The position numbers were made by a program, and so were the translations under genes. A stretch of 19,557 nucleotides of DNA from Planctomycetota bacterium. Its GTDB lineage: Bacteria > Planctomycetota > Planctomycetia > Pirellulales > Lacipirellulaceae. The notes under the pieces were generated by a model, which saw only the letters and a program-made list of their open reading frames with translations, searched no databases and was not told the origin of the DNA. The stretch covers positions 1 through 19,557 of the forward strand of contig JAKEIB010000057.1 of assembly GCA_022614705.1 (NCBI GenBank), given 5' to 3'. Positions 14,411-19,557 of the stretch are shown here, piece after piece (the stretch's first letter is position 1; the number at the start of each line of letters is the position of its first letter).

Positions 14411-15112
14411 ATGCACATCTGCTTCCTGGACATCGACGGCACGCTCCTGCTCACCGGCGGCGCGGGCCAGAGCGCCTTCGCCGACACGCTCTCCGCCGAC
14501 TTCGGCATCCCTGAAATCGACGCGAATGTCGGCTTCGCCGGCCGCAGCGATAAGGCCATCGCCATGGATTTGTTTCGCAGCCACGGCCTGGAACCGTCGG
14601 AGCAGAATTGGCGCCGCTTTCGCGAGGGTTACCTGAGCCGGCTCGAAAAAGCGCTCGTCGCCAAGCAGGGCTCCGTGCTGCCGGGTGTTCCGCGACTTTT
14701 GCAGGCGCTCGCCGATCGCGGCGACGTGGCCATCGGGCTCCTCACCGGAAACATCCGCGAAGGCGCCCGCCGTAAGTTGTCGCACTACGAGCTGTGGCAC
14801 TGGTTCCCGTTCGGCGGCTTCGGCGACGAACACATGGAACGCTGCGACATCGCCGCCGCCGCAATGGCCGACGCCCAGCGGCATCTCAACGGACGTTCCG
14901 CCGCCGCGACCGCCAACGGCGCCACCAATCGCCAGATCCTCGTCATCGGCGACACACCCCACGACATCCACTGCGGCCGCTCGATCGGCGCGCGGTGCGT
15001 CGCAGTTCCCACCGGAAACTCGCCCGCGCCAGTATTGCGGGATGCTCAGCCGGATGTGCTGGTCGAGACACTCGAAAACTTCGAGCCGATTCTCGCGATC
15101 TTGGATCGGTAG
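14411..15112 (+). CDS. HAD-superfamily phosphatase, phosphoglycolate phosphatase-like
   Basis: A 233-residue subfamily I HAD hydrolase, cytoplasmic. Motif I is FLDIDGTLL (nucleophile D7, acid D9). A helical cap follows (about 18-85; GRSDKAIAMDLF resembles phosphoglycolate phosphatases). Motif II is LLTGN with T112. Motif III Lys/Arg lies in the RRKL helix. Motif IV is GDTPHD with D181 and D185 for Mg2+. It removes phosphate from a small phosphorylated metabolite; the substrate cannot be set from sequence. A TTG start at 14342 would add 23 residues that are the heptamer tract and its upstream sequence, so ATG 14411 is chosen. Confidence 0.85.
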   Translation: MHICFLDIDGTLLLTGGAGQSAFADTLSADFGIPEIDANVGFAGRSDKAIAMDLFRSHGLEPSEQNWRRFREGYLSRLEKALVAKQGSVLPGVPRLLQALADRGDVAIGLLTGNIREGARRKLSHYELWHWFPFGGFGDEHMERCDIAAAAMADAQRHLNGRSAAATANGATNRQILVIGDTPHDIHCGRSIGARCVAVPTGNSPAPVLRDAQPDVLVETLENFEPILAILDR

Positions 15113-15309
15113 TCATTGTCCGTCTTTCCGGCGCAATCGCGTTAAACGGCCTTCTTTGCACAATCCGCACTTGCGGCACTGTGGCTCTTTGCACCCGTGC
15201 GTCGGCAGTCAGCTACGGTTGCATATCGACCAAAGTCGTGCGGCGTGGGCACTGTTGCTCCCGCTACGACGCGGCGGTTTTTGGGGTTCTCTAAGTCGAG
15301 CACTCGAAC
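15113..15309. other. 197-bp spacer before the transhydrogenase gene
   Basis: I see no gene, palindrome, heptamer tract or clear Shine-Dalgarno here. The promoter of the transhydrogenase gene presumably lies in it. Confidence 0.5.
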
Positions 15310-16779
15310 ATGCGATACGACCTGATTGTGGTGGGCAGCGGGCCGGCGGGACAAAAGGCGGCGATCGCCGCGGCGAAGCAGAACTGGCGCGTGGTCGTCA
15401 TCGAGCGTCAGCGCGAGCTTGTCGGCGGCGTGTCGCTGCACACCGGCACGATTCCCTCGAAGACGATTCGCGAAGCCATTGTCCACCTCACGGGCTACCG
15501 CCACCGCGATGTGTATGAGGACAGCTATCGCCGCAAGCGCGACATCACGATGGACGACCTGCGGCGGAAGATGGTCAAAGTCGCTCAGGCCGATTGGCAA
15601 GTGATTCAGGACCAGTTCGCGCGGAACCGCGTGGACGCGGCTTACGGCCAGGCGGCGTTCGTCGACCCACACCGCATCGAAGTCACCGGCCGCGGCGAAC
15701 GCCAGATATTTGAGGCTGAGCACATCCTGCTGGCCCCCGGCACGCGGCCAGCGCGGCCCACGCACATTCCGTTCAATGGCGAAACGGTGTTCGACTCCGA
15801 CGAGATTCTCAACCTCTCGGCCGTGCCCCGGTCGATGATCGTCATTGGCGGCGGCGTGATCGGACTCGAATACGCCATCATGTTCGCGACGCTCGGCGTG
15901 CATGTGACTGTCGTTGACGGTCGCGCTCAATTGCTCGAGTTCTGCGACCACGAAATCATCGAAACGCTGCTGCATCACGCCCGCTCGCAGGGCATGCTGT
16001 TCCGGCTGGGCGAGAGCGTGACCGACATTCACGAGCCAAAGCCGGGCCTGGTGGCCGTTGAGCTGGAAAGCGGCAAACGGCTGTTGGGTGAAACGGCGCT
16101 ATTCAGCGTCGGCCGCGTGGGCGATACGACCGAGCTGGCACTCGACCGCGCCGGCTTGGAAGCCGATGACCGCGGCCGGCTCAAGTCCAACGAACACTTC
16201 CAAACGAACGTGCCGCACATTTACGCGGTGGGCGACGTCATCGGCTTCCCCGCGCTTGCCAGCACGTCGATGGAGCAAGGCCGCCGCGCCGCGTGCCACA
16301 TGCTGGGCCGCGAGTTCGAGCCCTGCCGGCACATGCCGTACGGCCTGTTCACGATTCCCGAGATTTCGATGGTTGGCTAGAACGAAGAACAGCTCACCGC
16401 CGCGCACGTGCCGTACGAAGTGGGCATCGCCCGGTTCGGCGAGATCGCCTGCGGCCAGATCGCCGGCGACGTGACGGGAATGCTCAAGCTCTTGTTCCAT
16501 CGCGAAACTCGCAAGCTGCTGGGCGTACACGTGATCGGCGAATCGGCGACGGAGATCGTTCACATCGGCCAGGCCGTGATGGCGCTCGACGGCACGATCG
16601 ACTACTTCCGCGACACGGTGTTCAATTACCCCACGATGGCCGAGTGCTACAAAGTCGCCGCCCTCGACGGCCTCAACAAACTGTCGCTGTGGGCCGAGGT
16701 GGAACACGCGGCCAAGTTCGCGCCGGCAAATGGTGACGACAGACTGTCAAGCGTCGAAGCACTACTCGCGCAGGTTTAA
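15310..16779 (+). pseudogene. sthA: Soluble NAD(P)+ transhydrogenase, interrupted by an in-frame amber codon
   Basis: The 489-codon frame reads as a Si-specific transhydrogenase (NADPH + NAD+ to NADP+ + NADH, FAD-dependent, cytoplasmic). The FAD dinucleotide fold is VVGSGPAGQKAA (7-18). The GTIPSKT motif (46-52) sits where disulfide oxidoreductases carry CxxxxC, but the cysteines are missing, as in SthA. The NAD(P) fold is VIGGGVIGLEYA (from 178), and YAVGDVIGFP (305-314) binds FAD. Codon 357 is TAG (16378-16380), where the family has a Lys in PEISMVGKNE. The same frame then continues without error through the dimerisation domain (LLGVHVIGESATEIVHIGQA, FNYPTMAE) to 16779. If read as it stands, the product lacks its dimerisation domain and is probably inactive. 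Confidence 0.9.
16378..16380 (+). other. In-frame TAG replacing a conserved Lys codon of sthA
   Basis: ggc-tag-aac lies between MVG and NEEQ. A single A-to-T change from AAG would explain it. Flanking coding quality is unchanged on both sides, so the event is recent or an assembly error. Confidence 0.85.
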
Positions 16780-16834
16780 GGCGGGCACAGTGTACGTGCG
16801 ACGCGGAGCGTCGCCGCTAATTGTCGTTCCGTAT

Positions 16835-16870
16835 CCCCACTCTCCCCCTCTCCCCATCTCCCCCTCTGCC
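16835..16870 (+). repeat. Pyrimidine-rich octamer tract upstream of polX
   Basis: Three copies of tctcccc recur every eight bases (16841, 16849, 16857), flanked by similar C/T sequence, ending 13 bp before the polX ATG. The period is eight, not seven as at other loci, and the spacing to the ATG is larger. Confidence 0.6.
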
Positions 16871-16883
16871 TTATCATGGCGGG

Positions 16884-18704
16884 ATGAACAATCGCGACGT
16901 TGCGGCGACTTTCGACGAAATCGCCGACCTACTTGAGTTTCAAGACGCCAATCCGTTTCGCGTGCGGGCGTATCGCAACGCGGCGCGGCGGATCAACGAT
17001 CTGACGGAGCCGCTGGCGAAAATCGCTGCTGACCCGACGCGCGAGCTGACCGACCTCGACGGCATCGGCAAGGACCTGGCTCAAAAAATCGGCGAGCTGC
17101 TCGACACGGGCTCCATCGCGATGCTCGAAGAGCTGCGATCGGCGATCCCCGGCGGCGTGCTGGCGATGGTTCGCATCCCCGGTATGGGGCCGAAGAAGGC
17201 GGCCGCGCTGCACAAGGAGTTGGGCATCACTTCGCTCGACGCCCTGCGTGCCGCCTGCGAAGCCGATCAAGTACAGGCGCTGAAGGGCTTCGGCAAAAAG
17301 ACGCAGGAAAAAATCCTGGCCGGCATCGACACGGCCGCGAAGGCCCACGAGCGAATGTACTGGGCCCACGCCGACGAAATCGTGCAGGAACTGCTGGCCC
17401 ACATGCGTCAGCTCAAGGACATCCGGCAGATGGAAGTCGCCGGCAGCTATCGTCGCGGGCGGGAGACGATTGGCGACCTCGATCTGCTCGTCGACGCGGA
17501 CGATGCGGACGCCGTTATGGACCAGCTCGGGCGGTTTGAGGAGATGGCGACCGTCCTCGGCCGGGGCGATACGAAGATGTCGATTCGGCTTGGCCGCGGG
17601 CTGCAGATCGATCTCCGCGTGGTGCCGAGCAAGTCGTTCGGCGCGGCCTTGCAGTACTTCACCGGGTCGAAGGACCACAATGTGGTGCTTCGCGGGATGG
17701 CGAAGGATCGCGGGCTCAGGATTAATGAGTACGGCGTGTTTCGCGCCACTGTAGCTGCGGTCTCCGACCCCGGCCGTAAGGGCAAAGCTGTGGAAGCCGG
17801 GGTCGCAGACCCCAGCTACAGTGAGCCAGACTACCGGGACGTTGATTCGCCGAATTACATCGCGGGGCGGACCGAGGAGGAAGTTTACGCGGCGATGGAG
17901 CTGCCGTGGTTTCCTCCGGAGATTCGCGAAGCGCGGCAGGAGTTCGCCTGGGCCGCGGCAGGCCAGTTGCCGAAGCTGATCGAGCTGACCGATCTGGTGG
18001 GCGACCTGCACATGCACACCACGGCCAGCGACGGCAAGGCCAGCCTGCGCGAGATGGCGGCCGCGGCCATTCAGCGCGGGCACCAGTACATCGCGATCAC
18101 CGACCATTCGCCGCGCGTGAGCATGGCCAACGGCCTCAATCCGCAGCGGCTGCGCGAGCAGTGGGACGAAATCGACCGGCTCAACCGCGAGTTCGACGAC
18201 TTCACGATCCTCAAAGGCATCGAGTGCGACATCCTCGAAAAAGGCGGCATGGATTTGCCGGACGATGTGCTGGCCGAGGCCGATTGGGTCATCGCCAGCG
18301 TACACTACGGTCAGCAGCAGCCGCGCGAGCAGATCACCGACCGGATTCTCGGCGCGCTGGAGAACCCACACGTGGCGATCATCGCGCATCCGACGGGCCG
18401 GCTTATCAGCCGGCGCGAGCCATATGCCGTGGACCTCGACGCCGTGTTCACCGCGGCGGCGAAGCACGGCAAGTTCCTGGAGATCAACGCCAACCCGGCC
18501 CGACTCGACCTGGATGACGTGGCCTCGGCCGCGGCCAAACGCCACGGCATCCCCATCGTCATCAGCAGCGACGCCCACAGCACCAGCGGCCTTGACGTGC
18601 TCCGCTACGGCATCCTCCAAGCCCGCCGCGGCGGCCTCACGGCCGAGGATGTGGCGAACACGCGACCGTGGGCGAAAATTAAGCGCATGTTGCGCCGCCG
18701 GTGA
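16884..18704 (+). CDS. polX: DNA polymerase X with C-terminal PHP nuclease domain
   Basis: A 606-residue bacterial/archaeal-type PolX, a gap-filling repair polymerase with a metal-dependent 3'-5' exonuclease. The N-terminal 8-kDa region and HhH motifs span 1-160 (GIGKDLAQKIGELL, IPGMGPKKAAAL, GFGKKTQEKIL). The polymerase palm has GSYRRG (187-192), DLDLLVD with D198 and D200, and a third Asp in DLRVV (D243). NEYGVFR closes the polymerase core. The PHP domain begins at DLHMHT (374-379) with metal ligands H376, H378, D383, D407/H408, E447, H474, H502, D563 and H565, so both activities look intact. Residues 289-313 are encoded by a palindromic repeat inserted in frame between the domains. ATG 16884 is chosen; an upstream TTG (16821) would translate the C/T tract. 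Confidence 0.93.
   Translation: MNNRDVAATFDEIADLLEFQDANPFRVRAYRNAARRINDLTEPLAKIAADPTRELTDLDGIGKDLAQKIGELLDTGSIAMLEELRSAIPGGVLAMVRIPGMGPKKAAALHKELGITSLDALRAACEADQVQALKGFGKKTQEKILAGIDTAAKAHERMYWAHADEIVQELLAHMRQLKDIRQMEVAGSYRRGRETIGDLDLLVDADDADAVMDQLGRFEEMATVLGRGDTKMSIRLGRGLQIDLRVVPSKSFGAALQYFTGSKDHNVVLRGMAKDRGLRINEYGVFRATVAAVSDPGRKGKAVEAGVADPSYSEPDYRDVDSPNYIAGRTEEEVYAAMELPWFPPEIREARQEFAWAAAGQLPKLIELTDLVGDLHMHTTASDGKASLREMAAAAIQRGHQYIAITDHSPRVSMANGLNPQRLREQWDEIDRLNREFDDFTILKGIECDILEKGGMDLPDDVLAEADWVIASVHYGQQQPREQITDRILGALENPHVAIIAHPTGRLISRREPYAVDLDAVFTAAAKHGKFLEINANPARLDLDDVASAAAKRHGIPIVISSDAHSTSGLDVLRYGILQARRGGLTAEDVANTRPWAKIKRMLRRR
17747..17823. repeat. 77-bp palindromic repeat inserted in frame within polX
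   Basis: 28-bp arms (17747-17774 and 17796-17823, beginning cactgtagctg) match at 26 positions around a 21-nt loop. The element is translated as part of the linker between the polymerase core and the PHP domain. Other PolX proteins have a linker of about a dozen residues here; this one has about 43. Confidence 0.9.
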
Positions 18705-19202
18705 TCGCGCAAAATTCGTGGTGCCCGGCGTTTATTGAATTTTGCACGGGCGGTTCTGGCGATGCTCGTCGCAACTCGTTGAGACCACACGCGTTGCATT
18801 TTGCATCGTCCGCCGGGGGACCCACATCCTCGTGCAATATTGTTGGGTATTGCACGCAGGACCGCGGGGTTCAGCCTGAATTTACCGCATGAAATGGCGT
18901 CGAAGGCGCGCAATACTTTCAGAATTTACATCCGTTTACGACAAGTTTTGCGCGCATCTCCAGCGACGCGGCAAATCACTGACTTAGAGCGTGTTGTCAA
19001 AGAACGAGCGCAAGATTGCAGTGTCCCAACGTAGCACAGGTAGTCGTCAATAGCAGCTGCATTTTTTGGCCACCCCCAGTGGCCAAAATTAGGGGGTTGA
19101 CGAAGGGCGAAAAGACCGGGCAGCTTATGGCTTTTGCCGGATTATGGCCGGGAGCTTTAGCATGCGATGGCGAAGTGCTGCGCCGTATTCCGAACACACT
19201 CG
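18705..19202. other. About 500 bp without a credible gene
   Basis: Open frames here are short, use TTG starts or lack coding character. The stretch is more A/T-rich than its neighbours and holds one hairpin (19064-19088). It may contain a decayed gene or the control region for the genes at the right edge, but I recognise no remnant. Confidence 0.5.
19064..19088. other. Perfect 10-bp inverted repeat
   Basis: ttttggccac pairs with gtggccaaaa around a 5-nt loop. T-runs lie on the 5' side and A-runs on the 3' side on either strand, the opposite of an intrinsic terminator. It could be an operator-like site or a chance fold. Confidence 0.45.
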
Positions 19203-19469
19203 TTAATCAAACAGGCTAGGTTCCTTCGGTCGAGGCGGTTCTCGCATCCATTGAGGGATTGGCGGCAGTACGCGTTGGAAATACGCCTCGGTGAAGCAGC
19301 CGGCGTCGTCAAGTTCACCTTCCAAGGGCTCGTAAGGGTCAATTGTCGAGCCGTGCGTATCTATATGCGTATCGTCCGCTTCTTTGCTACTTCCGACAAC
19401 AGCTTCGCCTGAGTCGGATACAGTTCGAGTGTCGCTTCCAGAATCCATAGCAGCTCCAATATGGCTCAT
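19203..19469 (-). CDS. Small hypothetical protein, acidic with a Pro-rich C-terminus
   Basis: An 88-residue ORF from the ATG at 19469. It is acidic and Ser/Asp-rich in the first half, then has a Pro-rich end (LPPIPQWMREPPRPKEP). I recognise no family. There is no Shine-Dalgarno. Its first nine bases overlap the possible rightward gene at the edge, so at most one of the two starts is likely right. The composition looks protein-like but the case is weak. Confidence 0.35.
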   Translation of the reverse strand: MSHIGAAMDSGSDTRTVSDSGEAVVGSSKEADDTHIDTHGSTIDPYEPLEGELDDAGCFTEAYFQRVLPPIPQWMREPPRPKEPSLFD

Positions 19470-19557
19470 CCGAAAAAATCTGCAACACAACAACGGAAGA
19501 AGATGCCGCGAATTAGCGAAGGGTTATTGGACATACGTGTGAGCTTGCTTTGGGTGA
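19461..19557 (+). CDS. Possible 5' end of a rightward gene, cut by the window edge
   Basis: An open frame from the ATG at 19461 runs 32 codons to the window end. The N-terminus is rich in Lys, Arg and Gln (MAHPKKSATQQRKKM), which would suit a basic leader or a small nucleic-acid-associated protein. No Shine-Dalgarno is visible and the frame is short. Confidence 0.3.
   Translation, partial: MAHPKKSATQQRKKMPRISEGLLDIRVSLLWV

Noticed and set aside
15310..16779. Pyrrolysine or programmed readthrough at the sthA TAG
   Set aside because: The family has Lys there, the site is not catalytic, and no downstream structure suggests recoding. A mutation or base error is simpler.
16821..16883. Upstream TTG start for polX adding 21 residues
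   Set aside because: The added residues translate the C/T repeat tract and do not resemble PolX N-termini; ATG 16884 begins directly in the conserved domain.
16929..18620. 563-codon open frame on the minus strand opposite polX
   Set aside because: It is a shadow of PolX, whose catalytic residues in both domains are intact on the plus strand.
19064..19088. Intrinsic terminator
   Set aside because: The T-run is on the wrong side of the stem on both strands.
1..19557. tRNA, rRNA, CRISPR, transposase or phage genes
   Set aside because: No cloverleaf, rRNA core sequence, spacer-repeat array, integrase, transposase or phage structural gene was recognised on either strand.

Overview
This GC-rich window reads as a chromosomal segment of a planctomycete, most likely in or near the Pirellulales. 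That placement is inference. It rests on the gene families (a SthA-type transhydrogenase lacking the redox cysteines, a short AMP nucleosidase, a Gly-rich LTxxQ-type exported protein, a compact type II secretion cluster with fused assembly proteins), on sparse Shine-Dalgarno use, and on many intergenic palindromes. No database search was possible.

Layout. (1) Positions 1-1620: the first codons of a leftward gene, then a leftward purine-salvage pair (AMP nucleosidase and a guanine-deaminase-like enzyme). (2) 1621-2956: a spacer with a perfect hairpin, then a secreted helical Gly/Arg-rich protein. (3) 2957-13553: a rightward type II secretion / pseudopilus cluster in the order gspE, F, G, H, I, J, K, L-like, M-like. 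It covers the ATPase, platform protein, major and minor pseudopilins, an actin-like GspL fused to a PilN-like part, and a PilO/GspM-like protein with a GspC/PilP-like tail. No secretin, pilotin or prepilin peptidase is present. (4) 13648-15112: a leftward PH-domain membrane protein, divergent from a rightward HAD phosphatase. (5) 15310-16779: a soluble NAD(P) transhydrogenase broken by one in-frame amber codon. (6) 16884-18704: a PolX family DNA polymerase with a C-terminal PHP nuclease domain. (7) 18705-19557: mostly non-coding, with one weak leftward ORF and the possible start of a rightward gene.

The most striking content is repeat DNA. At least seven unrelated imperfect palindromes of about 60-170 bp lie between or inside genes. 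Three of them contribute protein sequence: one inside polX between the polymerase and PHP domains, one in the leader of GspJ, and one that supplies the first ATG of GspK. A second class consists of tandem heptamers, different in sequence at each locus, that end 2-6 nt before the start codon of six genes lacking a Shine-Dalgarno. A related octamer tract precedes polX at greater distance. At three loci a complementary array precedes the heptamers, so a hairpin could form just before the ATG. Genes with a clear Shine-Dalgarno (the leftmost gene, the LTxxQ gene, gspG) lack these tracts.
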